Positions 1-9,132 of a stretch of 64,000 nucleotides of DNA are shown piece after piece. The DNA lies in contig JAFGPV010000085.1 of NCBI GenBank assembly GCA_016936015.1, forward strand, positions 1-64,000, given 5' to 3'. The stretch's first letter is position 1, and the number at the start of each line of letters is the position of its first letter. The position numbers and the translations under genes are program-made. Under the pieces are notes generated by a model. The model saw only the letters and a list, made by a program, of their open reading frames with translations, did not search any database and was not told the DNA's origin. The DNA is from Pirellulales bacterium. Its GTDB lineage: Bacteria > Planctomycetota > Planctomycetia > Pirellulales > Thermoguttaceae.

Positions 1-620
1 GTCCTCCAATTTGCAATTTGAAATTTGCAATGACCAATTTGCAATTATTGAGCCCTGCATTGCCAATGAACCGTTCCACGGCCAAAAAACCAGCAAACTC
101 GGCTGGAACCGCCGTGTTTGCGGTGGAACCACGATCATGGGCTGCATCGACAATCAATAAAACCCCCAACCAACGGCCGGCCGCCCTCCGCCCGCCAACA
201 CCCCCCCGCCTCCACCCCCCCGAAGTGTTCCAAACGCCTATGCCGTTGACCAACCCCGTAGGACGAGTTTCCCAACTCGTCCGCTTGTGTGCCACTGGCT
301 CCGCCAGTGCCCTGCCGGCACGCAACAATTCAATCCTTCCCCAACTCCCGGCGGCAAATATTCCATCCCGAAAAACATCGCATTTCCCGAGAAACAACGC
401 AAAGCCGCCTTGCAGAGTGGAATTAAAAAACGTCAAAAACTCACTTCAGCCGAACCGAGCAAAAAATCGCCGGACATCGAAAAATACCGCTGCAAACAGA
501 CTTCACACCCCCAAAGTGCTCAACAATTCACCCACAACAATTCCCGCGCGGTACCGTAAAAACCGGCACTTGAAGGCCCCAACTTGTGCAACAATTCAGC
601 CCGGAAAAGAGCAACAATTC
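1..620 (+). repeat. Dispersed repeat, copy A (runs off the window's left edge)
   Basis: About 600 bases recur in reverse orientation at 32221-32943 (copy C); partial copies lie at 5391-5570 (B) and 33105-33215 (D). The left part (1-150) holds AT-rich CAATTTGCAATTTG-like repeats and an inverted repeat at 93-121 with stem arms GCAAAC and GTTTGC. Read on the minus strand, the inverted repeat is followed by a run of six T (positions 84-89), like an intrinsic terminator. The right part (430-620) is rich in CAACAATTC repeats. It can be read as a long open frame, but the frame is not conserved between copies, so I treat it as non-coding. Nothing recognisable is seen from 621 to 758. Confidence 0.75.
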
Positions 621-758
621 AAGCAAGACCGATTGTGGGGATTCCAGGGACACGACCCGATATTGAGATTATGGACAATATTGCGCAGATTCGAGCATGG
701 CACGATGGGTCATTCCTGGTTTGCCTCATCACGTAACCCAGCATAGGAATCATAGGCG

Positions 759-1109
759 TTGAATTCCATCATGTTAGTTCATGGTCATTGCCCGTTGATC
801 TCCATCATTATGCCGGTCTATAACGGCAGGTCCACACTGGACCGCGCGCTCCAGTCCGTCCTCAACCAGACCTTCTCGGACTGGGAATTACTCTTGATCG
901 ACGACTGTTCGACGGACGGATCGGCGGATATTCTCCGTTTGTGGGAAGAAAGAGAACCGCGTATCAAGTTTCTCTGCACCCCAGAGAACAGCGGCCAATG
1001 TGCCGCCCGGAACCTGGGCCTCCGCCACGCCCGGGGTGAGTTCGTCTGCTATCTGGATCAAGACGACGAGTATCATAATCCATCGGCGTGGCCCATCGCC
1101 GAGATTTGA
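759..1109 (+). pseudogene. Truncated family 2 glycosyltransferase
   Basis: The first ~105 residues are a clear GT2 (GT-A fold) N-terminus: PLISIIMPVYNG at the start of the nucleotide-binding region, LLIDDCSTDGS, a conserved N-SGQCAARNLGL stretch and the metal-binding acidic motif YLDQDDEY. Family members normally exceed 230 residues. Here the similarity stops right after DQDDEYH (near base 1078), and an unrelated tail SAWPIAEI ends the frame. The acceptor-binding half is missing, so no activity is expected. The gene follows repeat copy A and precedes another repeat, which suggests loss of its 3' half by deletion or rearrangement. The break could instead be an assembly join. Confidence 0.8.
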
Positions 1110-1253
1110 TAATATCCCTTGCCGAATAGATCCCACCGCTTCTTTCAGGGGGCTCTTCCGCAAGGAATTCAAGAAGGTCCTCACCGCCCTTGTTAAAAGC
1201 AAAGCCCGGTCCTTAGTCCGTGACGACCGTTAGAGCGTGTTTGTAAATTGGTC

Positions 1254-1372
1254 CCCTCTCCCTTTGGGAGAGGGTTAGGGTGAGGGCAAGTGACGCGAAG
1301 GCAGGATATTTTCGGATTTTTTACCATGAATCCCTCACCCCCTGCCCCTCTCCCAAAGGGAGAGGGGAGATT
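1254..1372. repeat. Inverted CCCTCTCC/GGAGAGGG repeat pair
   Basis: Two copies of a palindromic unit (CCCTCTCC, short loop, GGAGAGGG, then TTAGGGTGAGGGC or its relative) lie about 70 bases apart in inverted orientation. Close relatives sit inside coding sequence at 20381-20429 and 44610-44697. The unit lies downstream of the broken glycosyltransferase and of the convergent methyltransferase. The rest of 1110-1386 shows no gene. Confidence 0.8.
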
Positions 1373-1386
1373 TTCAAGACACGCTC

Positions 1387-2199
1387 TTAGGCGGCCGGAC
1401 GCAATTCGTTCGGGTAGTCGCGATGCAGCGGGAGCAGAACCGGCTCGATTTCCTCGGGGCTGGCCGCCGTCTTGGTGGCGACGACCTGGATTTCGATGCA
1501 AAGAAAAGGGACCAGGGAACCGATTTGCCGGTTCAACTGCCACCACCAGCGGTAGTTTTCCAGGGGCCTTAACACTCCGCCGGAGACGATCCGGAATCCC
1601 CGCACCTGCTGAATTTCGATTGGGCCGGAATGCCGGAGCAGGTTGAGAAACGTCCGCAGCGAAAATCCCTGCACGTGGCCGCGGTCTTTCTTGCTCCGCG
1701 GCAGCCGGCCGAGGACCTGCACCACGTGGCGACGGAGATAGTGGACGCCGTGCGGAAAGATCGGCACCCCGACGATCAGCAGGCCGCCGGGCTTCAGCAC
1801 CCGGACAATTTCTCCCGCGGCCGTTTCCGGGTGATAGAGGTGTTCGAGGACCTGCTCGCAGACCACGATGTCGTAGCGGTTCGATTCCAGGAAGGGCAGG
1901 CCCTCCTCGAGGTCCCCGTTGTGGAGTTTCCAGGAGTCGGCCTTGTAGACCTGCGCGGCGGCGTCCGACAGCCGATCGACGCCGTGGAACCGGATGCGGC
2001 GCGTGGTGCGGTACGGTTCGCTGAATCGCCGGCAAATTCCCGTCCCCATGCCCACGTCCAGCAGGTCGAGTTGCCCTTCCGGGCCATGCGCGTCCGCGTA
2101 TGCCGCGATCGACTCCGCCAGCGCCTGGTACCGGGCAAGTTTCAGCGGATAGGGCCGAAAGCCCGGATCGATGCCGAAACCAAGAGTCCGACACGCCAT
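1387..2199 (-). CDS. Class I SAM-dependent methyltransferase
   Basis: A 270-residue protein with a Rossmann-type methyltransferase core. Motif I LLDVGMGTG is near residue 46, an acidic strand-2 end FHGVDR near 71, YDIVVCEQVLEHLYHPE near 110 and the post-II segment VLKPGGLLIVGVP near 135. It belongs with the Methyltransf_11/23 type that often modifies sugars, lipids or quinones. The substrate cannot be read from sequence. The ~130-residue C-terminal extension, with an aromatic RWWWQLNRQ stretch, may contact a hydrophobic acceptor. A GGGGAG sequence precedes the chosen ATG. The gene is transcribed toward the broken glycosyltransferase, so a lost surface-glycan locus is possible. Confidence 0.85.
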   Translation of the reverse strand: MACRTLGFGIDPGFRPYPLKLARYQALAESIAAYADAHGPEGQLDLLDVGMGTGICRRFSEPYRTTRRIRFHGVDRLSDAAAQVYKADSWKLHNGDLEEGLPFLESNRYDIVVCEQVLEHLYHPETAAGEIVRVLKPGGLLIVGVPIFPHGVHYLRRHVVQVLGRLPRSKKDRGHVQGFSLRTFLNLLRHSGPIEIQQVRGFRIVSGGVLRPLENYRWWWQLNRQIGSLVPFLCIEIQVVATKTAASPEEIEPVLLPLHRDYPNELRPAA

Positions 2200-2700
2200 C
2201 AGCGCATACTCCCCGCCGTGTGAAGCCCAAAGACCACGCCGCAGACAGCCACTCCCTGTCAGCCCTTTTCGCGCCCTCCCCCGTTATCGGCCGTTTTATC
2301 AAAAAACTTGATCCAATCCGTATAATCGCACGCATTCCCGTGGGTGGATCCTTTCAAAAGTCGCCTGATTTGCCAAAAACGTCGTCTTGAGCGGAGCGAA
2401 AGATTTCGGTTGCCATCCGGACAGCGTGGATTCTTCGTTCCGCCGCCGAGAAGCACATCTCATCTCCTCGGTGGCTGTTCGCCGCCGGCTATCTGACACC
2501 AGATTCTTGATAATGTCCCGGGGCTTGCGTCGAGAAAACTGAGAGATATAATCAAAGTCTTGTGGGTCGGCTGCCTACCGACCGCGGAAAAATCGAAGCT
2601 CGCTGGCATCCGTAGCGGCACTGTCAGCCTGGTATGAGCACTCCGGACTGGGCCGTTTTCCCGAAATACCGGGATCGGTCTGGGTCGGAGTGTTTGCGTT
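2200..2700. other. Intergenic region, no gene seen
   Basis: About 500 bases lie between the divergent methyltransferase and aminotransferase genes. Short open frames occur on both strands, but none has a plausible start signal or recognisable protein. Promoters for both flanking genes are expected here; I could not fix one. Confidence 0.6.
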
Positions 2701-2784
2701 TTAAGGGATTGGGGATTAGGGATTAGTTTTCATATTTCCCATTCTCAATTTCCAATCCCTAACCCCTAATCCCCAATCCCTTAA
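2701..2784. repeat. Perfect 21-bp inverted repeat of the GGGATTGGGGATTAGGG family
   Basis: The arms at 2701-2721 and 2764-2784 are exact reverse complements and enclose 42 AT-rich bases. The right arm ends two bases before the aminotransferase ATG, so the transcript leader would be a long hairpin with no Shine-Dalgarno sequence. The same family, in the same position relative to a start codon, occurs before cheB at 28778-28893. Confidence 0.9.
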
Positions 2785-2786
2785 CC

Positions 2787-4151
2787 ATGTCCACCCAGGA
2801 TTTAACCCCCCAAAAAGTCCCTCTGATACAAACCAAGTACCGCCGGATTGTCACGCCGATCCCGGTCCCCGAATCCGTGTCGATCCTGGAGCGGCTGAAC
2901 CGTTACGAGCCGCGGTCGATGGGCGGGCAGCCGCCGGTCCTTTGGGATCGGGCCGAGGGGGTCCAGGTTTTCGATCGCTGGGGCAACCGGTGGCTCGACT
3001 GGTCGAGCGGCGTGCTGGTGACCAATGCCGGGCACGGGCATCCCGCAATCCGCCGGGCGATCGTCGAACAGGCGGATCGCGGCTTGATCCATAACTATTG
3101 CTTCCCGTCTGAAATCCGGGCGGAACTGACCGAGGCGCTCGCCCGGGTCGCGCCGGAGGGATTGAAAAAGGTGTTCCTGCTGACCACCGGATCCGAGGCC
3201 TGCGAGTGCGCCCTGAAACTGGCGCGGACCTGGGGCAAGCAAATCGGCGGCGACGGGAAAATCACCCTGGTCACTTTCGAGAACGCCTTCCACGGCCGGA
3301 CTCTCGGCTCCCAGATGGCCGGCGGCATTCCGGCGTTGAAAGAGTGGATCGTCAACCTCGACCAGAATATCGTGCAAGTGCCGTTTCCCGACGGATTCCG
3401 CTGCCCCGACGTCCGCTTTGAACTCTTCGAGCAGTCGTTGGCCCGGCAGGGGATCCGGCCGGAGATGGTCGCCGGCGTAATGACGGAGACCTATCAGGGG
3501 GGCAACGCCAGCTTCGCCCCGCCGGAGTACATTCAGAAACTCCGGGCGTGGTGCGACCGGCATGAGGTGCTGCTGATCTTCGACGAGGTCCAGGCCGGCT
3601 TCGGCCGGACGGGCACGTACTGGGGCTTCGAACATTACGGAGCGACTCCCGACCTGATCTGCTGCGGGAAAGGGATTACCAGCGGCTTGCCCCTCTCTGC
3701 GGTCATCGGCCGCAACGACGTGATGGACCTCTATCCGCCGGGCGCCATGACCTCGACCCACACGGGCAATCCCGTCTGCGCGGCCGCAGCGCTGGCCAAC
3801 CTCCGGGTCATCGAGGAGGAAAAGCTGGTCGAGCAGGCCCGCGCGATGGGCGAGCTCCTCCAGCCGGAACTGCGGCGGATCGGCGGGCGTTTTCCGCAAT
3901 ACATCGGCGCTGTTCACGGCAAGGGGCTGGTCGCCTCGCTGCACGTCGTCAAACCGGGCGGAATCGAGCCGGACGCCGCAACGGCCAAGGCCGTCGTCCG
4001 CCGGGCCGTGGAGAAAGGGCTGATGCTCTTCTCGCCCGTTGGCTACGGCGGCGCATCCGTTAAAATCTCCCCGCCTCTGGTGACCGACGAGGAACCGTTG
4101 CGGGAAGGCATCGCCGTGATCGAAGAAGCCCTGCAGGAGGTGCTGCAATGA
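2787..4151 (+). CDS. Class III (PLP-dependent) aminotransferase
   Basis: A 454-residue fold-type I aminotransferase of the 4-aminobutyrate/ornithine/acetylornithine class. It has the GSEACECALKLAR phosphate-binding region near residue 135, IFDEVQAGFGRTG near 265 with the Asp that contacts the pyridine nitrogen, and the Schiff-base lysine K295 in CCGKGITSG. It should move an amino group between an omega-amine or amino acid and a 2-oxo acid, with PLP, in the cytoplasm. Its stop overlaps the start of the Gfo/Idh/MocA oxidoreductase by 4 bases (ATGA), so the two are co-translated. That pairing suggests an amino-sugar or amino-cyclitol route, but the substrate is unknown. The start directly follows an inverted repeat and has no clear ribosome-binding site. 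Confidence 0.9.
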   Translation: MSTQDLTPQKVPLIQTKYRRIVTPIPVPESVSILERLNRYEPRSMGGQPPVLWDRAEGVQVFDRWGNRWLDWSSGVLVTNAGHGHPAIRRAIVEQADRGLIHNYCFPSEIRAELTEALARVAPEGLKKVFLLTTGSEACECALKLARTWGKQIGGDGKITLVTFENAFHGRTLGSQMAGGIPALKEWIVNLDQNIVQVPFPDGFRCPDVRFELFEQSLARQGIRPEMVAGVMTETYQGGNASFAPPEYIQKLRAWCDRHEVLLIFDEVQAGFGRTGTYWGFEHYGATPDLICCGKGITSGLPLSAVIGRNDVMDLYPPGAMTSTHTGNPVCAAAALANLRVIEEEKLVEQARAMGELLQPELRRIGGRFPQYIGAVHGKGLVASLHVVKPGGIEPDAATAKAVVRRAVEKGLMLFSPVGYGGASVKISPPLVTDEEPLREGIAVIEEALQEVLQ

Positions 4152-5374
4152 ACATGCAAGTCGTCATCGTCGGCGGAGGGATGATCACCCACGACCAGAT
4201 CCTCCCGTCGGTCTATCACCTCCAGCGATTGGGGAAACTGGGGCCCATTACGATCTGCGCCCTCGACTCCGGCCCGCTGCGGGTTTTGGCGGAAAGCAAG
4301 GTTTTTCAGGCAGCCTTTCCCGGTCAGGGATTTGAGGCCCTGCCGGGACTGGACGAACCGCCGGAGCGGAAGCATCCGGAGATCTATCAAAAGGCTATTG
4401 CGGCGCTGCCGCCGCGGAACCTCGTGGTCGTCGCCGTGCCCGATCAGTTCCATTATCCGGTGATCCGCGAGGCTCTGGAGCACGATCAGCACGTCCTGAC
4501 CGTCAAACCCCTGGTTTTAAAATACGCACAAGCGGCGGAACTTGAAGCCCTCGCGTTTCAAAAGGGGCTGTTGGTGGGCGTGGAGTATCACAAGCGGTTC
4601 GACCGCCGGTCGTTGGACGCCCGCGGGCAGTACCGCGCCGGCCGCTTCGGGCAGTTCCGCTGCGGCGAGGCCAAGATGATCGAGCCGTACTACTATCGCC
4701 ACTCCAATTTCCAGAACTGGTTCACCTGCGAAAACAGCGATCCGTTTACCTACGTCGGCTGCCATTACGTCGATTTAGTGTTCTTCATCACGGGCCTGCG
4801 GCCGGTCGAGGTCTCCGTCCGGGGCGTGGAAGGGACGTTCCCCAACGGCAACCGCGGCTACCTTTGGTCGGCCGGGCAGGTGGTGTGGGAAAACGGAGCG
4901 GTGCTGAGCGTGATCGACGGCCTGGGCTATCCCGACGAGGGGCCGGGCACGAACGATCAGGGCCTCTGCATGTTCTGCGAAGGCGACAACTGCGGCGCCA
5001 TGATCCGCCACGACGACCAGTTCCGCGGCGTCAGCCACGGCTACGTCGATCGCCGCGCCGGGGCGATGTTCCGCTACGTCAGCCCCGACTACTTCCGCCT
5101 GGTCCCCTGGCAGGGCGAGGGCCTGAAACCGATCGGCTACGGCTACGACTCGATCGAGGCGATCGTCCAGGCAGCCCACGACGTCAACGCGGCCGGCAAC
5201 ACGTTAGAAAAACGCCAAGCCGTTATCAAGCAAATCGATGAAAAATGCCTGCTGGCCACCCCGGCCAACAGCTCGATCAACGAACTGGTGATCGAAGCCG
5301 CCCGCCTCTCCATCGCCCAATCCGCCCGCCGCGTGGCCATTGATTACACCCCCACACCCCGCGTGCGGGAGTGA
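4148..5374 (+). CDS. Gfo/Idh/MocA family NAD(P)-dependent oxidoreductase
   Basis: A 408-residue protein whose N-terminus VVIVGGGMITHDQILPS is a dinucleotide-binding Rossmann start. VKPLV near residue 120 corresponds to the usual EKP cofactor motif, and GVEYHKRFD near 140 begins the substrate domain. The family oxidises or reduces sugars and cyclitols. The gene overlaps the class III aminotransferase, which fits a route in which a hydroxyl becomes a ketone and is then aminated, or the reverse. The Glu-to-Val change before KP is worth noting but occurs in divergent members. The protein is slightly longer than the usual 330-390 residues. It ends in front of repeat copy B. Confidence 0.87.
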   Translation: MNMQVVIVGGGMITHDQILPSVYHLQRLGKLGPITICALDSGPLRVLAESKVFQAAFPGQGFEALPGLDEPPERKHPEIYQKAIAALPPRNLVVVAVPDQFHYPVIREALEHDQHVLTVKPLVLKYAQAAELEALAFQKGLLVGVEYHKRFDRRSLDARGQYRAGRFGQFRCGEAKMIEPYYYRHSNFQNWFTCENSDPFTYVGCHYVDLVFFITGLRPVEVSVRGVEGTFPNGNRGYLWSAGQVVWENGAVLSVIDGLGYPDEGPGTNDQGLCMFCEGDNCGAMIRHDDQFRGVSHGYVDRRAGAMFRYVSPDYFRLVPWQGEGLKPIGYGYDSIEAIVQAAHDVNAAGNTLEKRQAVIKQIDEKCLLATPANSSINELVIEAARLSIAQSARRVAIDYTPTPRVRE

Positions 5375-5390
5375 TATAAATGCACAAAAT

Positions 5391-5570
5391 TCCACGCCAC
5401 AACACCGAGCAAAAAAACACCGAACACCGAAAAACACCGCACCAAACAGCCTTCACACCCGAAAAGTGCTCAACAATTCTGCCGCAACAATTTCCGCGCG
5501 GCCCCGAAAATTCGGCACTTCGAGACCCCATATTGTGCAACAAATCAGCCCTAAAAAGAGCAAAATGAAC
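5391..5570 (+). repeat. Dispersed repeat, copy B (right part only)
   Basis: About 180 bases resemble copy A 450-620: ACCGAGCAAAAAA near the start, CACTTCGG-type segments, GTGCTCAACAATTC, then a CAACAAATCAGCCC end. The terminator-like left part of copy A is absent. The repeat fills the gap between the oxidoreductase and the lipoprotein hydrolase. The remaining ~150 bases before the next gene show only its ribosome-binding site. Confidence 0.65.
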
Positions 5571-5719
5571 AGTGACGACCAACAGAAAAAACAGGGCCTT
5601 AATCCCAAATCCCTAAAGGAATTGCATTTTTTGATCTGGAGCGAAACGCGTTTTTTTGCAAAAATTTAGCGTCTCAAATTCAGATTATCGGGGGGGCCAT
5701 TGACGCAAGGAGGAATCCG

Positions 5720-7546
5720 ATGCGGTCCATTGGTTGGTGGTCTTGCTTGGGAGTTCTGCTTTGGGGTGCTTTTGCCTTCATGCCGGGCTGTGGCGCTCAA
5801 CAAAAGAAAGCAGAAAATAAACCGGAAGTTGCGGAAAAGGAAGGTTCTTCTTCCACCATCGCCTATCGCAAAATGGAACCGGGCGAGGAGGAGAAGGGCG
5901 ACGCCCTGGACGAAACCGCTCCTCCGTCGAATGCAAAGACGGAGAGAAAGACGCGTTCCCGGGTCGTCCCCGCCGTCGTGCCGGACACGAAGCCCGCGCA
6001 TCCGAAATCGCATCGAAGGAAATCGGTGAAGAAGGAGGTCAAGCAGGCCGCAGCCAAGAGCCGAGTCCACGAGGACGCGGCGCCAAAAGCGCCGGAAACC
6101 ACGGCTGCGCCAAGCGGGCAAGACATCGGGAGCACCGAACCTGCTCTCCTTGCCCCTTCCGCGTCGGAAGCCAAGCCGATGGCCGCCAAGCCGTCGGTCG
6201 ACGAGGAACCGGCGGCCGACGAGGAGCCGGAGGCCGACGAAGAGCCGGCGGCCGAGGCACCCGCCCCGGCGATGCCGAAAATGGCTGCCCCTTCCGAAAG
6301 CGCCACGCCTTCGACCGGCACCTTTACTCCCACGAGCGACGGCCAGTACACGGTGGTCCGCGTGTTTTACGGCACCGACCGGGCGGCCGTGGATCCAGCG
6401 TTCGTGAAAAATCCGCTCTACTATCAGTGGCTCCTGTACACCCTGTCGTCTGCCGGCGGGACGTTGGTCCTGGCCTCGCTGGCGTTTTACTTCTGGCCGC
6501 GGCGTTTGCTCAAGATCCTGGCCGGCCTCGGGATAACGGCTACGCTCCTGCTCGGCGTGCTGACCGGCTACGTGGCCACCCAGGGGAAGATGCCCGGCGC
6601 CGTGGCGACGGAAAAATCCGCCGAGGCCGCCGCCTACGGTCCGGACCGCGGCCGGTTGGAACTGGGGACCTGCGAGGTGTCGATCCCCAAGGAGCACGAA
6701 GTGGGCGAGCTGGAAAGCCCTTCGGTCCTGCGGCTGGAATTCCGCGAGGATCCCGAAAAACACGTGGTCCTGCTGGGCGTGACGCGGCAGCCGGCGGAGG
6801 AATTCTTTAAGCAGATTCAAACCTGCGTCGGCCAATCGGCCCAGAAGGCGGCGTTCGTGTTCGTGCACGGGTACAACGTGAGCTTCGAGGACGCCGCCCG
6901 GCGGACCGCGCAAATGGCCTACGACCTGAAGTTCGACGGCGCCCCGGTCTTCTATAGCTGGCCCTCGCAGGCCTCGATGCTGGGATACACCGTGGACGAA
7001 ACGAACGTGGAATGGTCGGTCCCACACTTGAAACAGTTTCTCACCGATCTGGCCGCGCAGTCCGGGGCGAAACAGATCCACCTGGTCGCCCATAGCATGG
7101 GCAACCGGGCGTTGACCTCGGCCTTGAAGGAACTGGCGTCCCTGCCGGAGTCCGACCGACCGAAGTTCAACGAGGTGCTGCTGACCGCTCCAGACGTGGA
7201 TGCCGACACGTTCAAGGAGCGGATCGCCCCGGCGCTAGCCCAGACCGCGCGGCGGATCACCCTTTACGCCTCGTCGAACGACGAGGCCTTGGCGGCTTCC
7301 AAAAAGGTACATGGTTATCCCCGGGCGGGCGAAAGCGGCGAGAATATGGTGATCGTCCCCGGCATTGAGACCGTCGACGTTTCCGCGGTCGATACAAGTC
7401 TTTTGGGCCACTGCTATTACGGCGACAACCGCAGCGTCCTGGCCGATATCTTCGAGGTCCTCCACGATGCCAAACCCCCCTCCCAGCGAACCTGGCTGGA
7501 AGAGGCAAAACGGGGTTTGGACCGTTATTGGATCTTTCACCGATAA
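5720..7546 (+). CDS. Lipoprotein alpha/beta hydrolase (DUF900-like)
   Basis: A 608-residue envelope protein. Residues 1-24 form a lipoprotein signal ending in FMPGC, with C24 the likely lipidated residue. A low-complexity Lys/Glu/Ala/Pro linker fills ~25-200, with DEEP repeats. Two hydrophobic segments follow near 235-285. The C-terminal ~330 residues form an alpha/beta hydrolase of the DUF900 type: AAFVFVHGYNVSFEDAARR, FYSWPSQ and the nucleophile motif VAHSMGNRAL, with the serine near 458. Family members are poorly characterised and often look lipase- or esterase-like. A strong AAGGAGG precedes the ATG. The combination of lipid anchor, long linker and internal membrane segments is unusual, and the topology of the catalytic domain is uncertain. 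Confidence 0.85.
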   Translation: MRSIGWWSCLGVLLWGAFAFMPGCGAQQKKAENKPEVAEKEGSSSTIAYRKMEPGEEEKGDALDETAPPSNAKTERKTRSRVVPAVVPDTKPAHPKSHRRKSVKKEVKQAAAKSRVHEDAAPKAPETTAAPSGQDIGSTEPALLAPSASEAKPMAAKPSVDEEPAADEEPEADEEPAAEAPAPAMPKMAAPSESATPSTGTFTPTSDGQYTVVRVFYGTDRAAVDPAFVKNPLYYQWLLYTLSSAGGTLVLASLAFYFWPRRLLKILAGLGITATLLLGVLTGYVATQGKMPGAVATEKSAEAAAYGPDRGRLELGTCEVSIPKEHEVGELESPSVLRLEFREDPEKHVVLLGVTRQPAEEFFKQIQTCVGQSAQKAAFVFVHGYNVSFEDAARRTAQMAYDLKFDGAPVFYSWPSQASMLGYTVDETNVEWSVPHLKQFLTDLAAQSGAKQIHLVAHSMGNRALTSALKELASLPESDRPKFNEVLLTAPDVDADTFKERIAPALAQTARRITLYASSNDEALAASKKVHGYPRAGESGENMVIVPGIETVDVSAVDTSLLGHCYYGDNRSVLADIFEVLHDAKPPSQRTWLEEAKRGLDRYWIFHR

Positions 7547-7798
7547 TTCAGAACCCATTATTATGGGGGATTGCGAAAATTCAATAATGACGTTATAATT
7601 AAGAATTGCAAAATCCCCCGCCTTGCCTAAACAACCCATTGGGTTCCTGCCCTTGGCATTGATTTTTGCCGGAAGTGTGTTCCGGCGGCTATACCCATAC
7701 TCTGGGTCACGGATGACTCGAGCTACTGACCGACCCGCCCTTGGTGCATCGCCGTAGGAAAGATAGATGCACGCGGTAAATCGGAGGTACGCCTTGCA

Positions 7799-8965
7799 AT
7801 GTCTCCCGTCGAACTGAAAACACGTTCCGTCAAGGACTTAGCTGAATTGGCGAAGAAGAAAAAAATTCCCGGCTGGCATGCCATGCGGAAGGAGGAGCTG
7901 ATCAAGGCCTTGGTACGTTTTGCCCACAAACAATCGGGCAGGAACGGCAAATCGCACCGGATGCACCCTGAGGCCCTGGCCCGGCGAGGCGATTTACATC
8001 GCGCTGCCAAGGGTTCAAAGTCCTTTGGCGCGAAGTCTTCTCCGGGAATCACCGTGGAGGAAAAATCGCGACAAGCCCCCGTCGGGCGGCATCCGGAAAC
8101 CATTCGCCAGAAATTCACGCATCTGAAAGACCTGGCCTTCCATGCCGAAAGCCCCGGCTCGGGTCGCAGGAAGGACCGGCTGGTGGTCATGGTCCGCGAT
8201 CCCTTCTGGCTCCACGCCTACTGGGAACTCAGCCGGAAGGGCATCGAGCGGATGCGGGTCGCCTTAGGTCCGCAGTGGCACTCGGCCCGACCGGTGTTGC
8301 GGTTGAGCGAAATCTTCCGCGAAGGCACCGCCCCCTCCGCCCGAAAGACGATTCGCGACATCCCCATCCACGGCGGCGTAAACCACTGGTATCTCGACGT
8401 GCCGCAAGGTCCGAAGACCTATCAGTTGGAGATCGGCTATCTGTGCAGCAACGGCCGGTTCCTGGCCCTGGCCCGGAGCAATGTGGTGACCACGCCGGCG
8501 GCGGAAGCCTCCGACGCCTTCGATAAGAACTGGTCGGAAGTGGCCAAGGATTTTGAACGGATTTACGCCTTAAGCGGCGGGTACGCCGAACAGGAAAGCC
8601 AGGGAGAATTGAAAGAAATTCTCGAAGAGCAGTTGCAGCGTCCTTTGGGCGATCCGCTGAGCACGCAGATCGGACCGGGCGCCCTGGCGGATCACGCCAA
8701 GGACCGACATCTGCAATTTGAGCTTGACACGGAATTGATCGTCCACGGGATCACCGATCCCGACGCCCGCGTCACGTTCCAAGGCGAACCCGTTCGGCTG
8801 CGCGGCGACGGCACCTTTGCCGTCCGCTTCCGCCTGCCCAACCGCCGCCACGTCCTCCCGGTGGTGGCCTGCACCAAGAATGGCGCCGAGCAACGGACGA
8901 TCGTGCTTTCCATCGACCGCAACACCAAAATCATGGAACCACTGATCCGCGAACCGGGAGAATAG
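7799..8965 (+). CDS. Rho_N-like plus DUF4912 protein
   Basis: A 388-residue cytoplasmic protein with no signal peptide. Residues ~5-45 resemble the Rho N-terminal/SAP-type helix-extended-loop-helix (SVKDLAELAKKKKIPGWHAM, then RKEELIKAL), which binds nucleic acid in other proteins. A basic linker follows. Residues ~100-235 match DUF4912: RLVVMVRDPFWLHAYWELS, then LRLSEI and HWYLDV, then YQLEIGY. The last ~80 residues form a beta-rich segment with a VTFQGEPVRLRGDGTF element. The function of DUF4912 is unknown. A GGAGG lies 10 bases before the ATG. It stands alone, downstream of the hydrolase by ~250 bases. Confidence 0.83.
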   Translation: MSPVELKTRSVKDLAELAKKKKIPGWHAMRKEELIKALVRFAHKQSGRNGKSHRMHPEALARRGDLHRAAKGSKSFGAKSSPGITVEEKSRQAPVGRHPETIRQKFTHLKDLAFHAESPGSGRRKDRLVVMVRDPFWLHAYWELSRKGIERMRVALGPQWHSARPVLRLSEIFREGTAPSARKTIRDIPIHGGVNHWYLDVPQGPKTYQLEIGYLCSNGRFLALARSNVVTTPAAEASDAFDKNWSEVAKDFERIYALSGGYAEQESQGELKEILEEQLQRPLGDPLSTQIGPGALADHAKDRHLQFELDTELIVHGITDPDARVTFQGEPVRLRGDGTFAVRFRLPNRRHVLPVVACTKNGAEQRTIVLSIDRNTKIMEPLIREPGE

Positions 8966-9042
8966 GGGAGGGGGAATAGGGGAGAGGATTGAGGGGAGAG
9001 GGATCAAAACAACTCGGTCATAGAACGATACAAGAGTTCCTT

Positions 9043-9096
9043 AGTCATTCGTCATTTGTCATTCTTTCGACATTCGGTTTTCGTCCTTCGTCCTTC
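9043..9096 (+). repeat. Dispersed TCATTTGTCATTCTTTCG repeat, copy 1
   Basis: About 50 bases made of degenerate CATTCG/CATTTG/TTCGTC units. A second copy with few differences lies at 53903-53952. Both sit in intergenic space near gene 3' ends. A CTCTTCCCTCTCCCCT tract follows. Confidence 0.75.
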
Positions 9097-9132
9097 CCTT
9101 CTCTTCCCTCTCCCCTCAATCCTCTCCCCTCT

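Noticed and set aside
18-746. A 242-codon open frame at the left edge
   Set aside because: It lies in a dispersed repeat; the frames of the copies diverge by insertions, and the sequence is low-complexity Asn/Lys/Arg/Pro. No start signal.
1000-1233. Possible C-terminal remnant FRKEFKKVLTALVKSKARS after the broken glycosyltransferase
   Set aside because: It could be the tail of a lost gene, but nothing ties it to a family.
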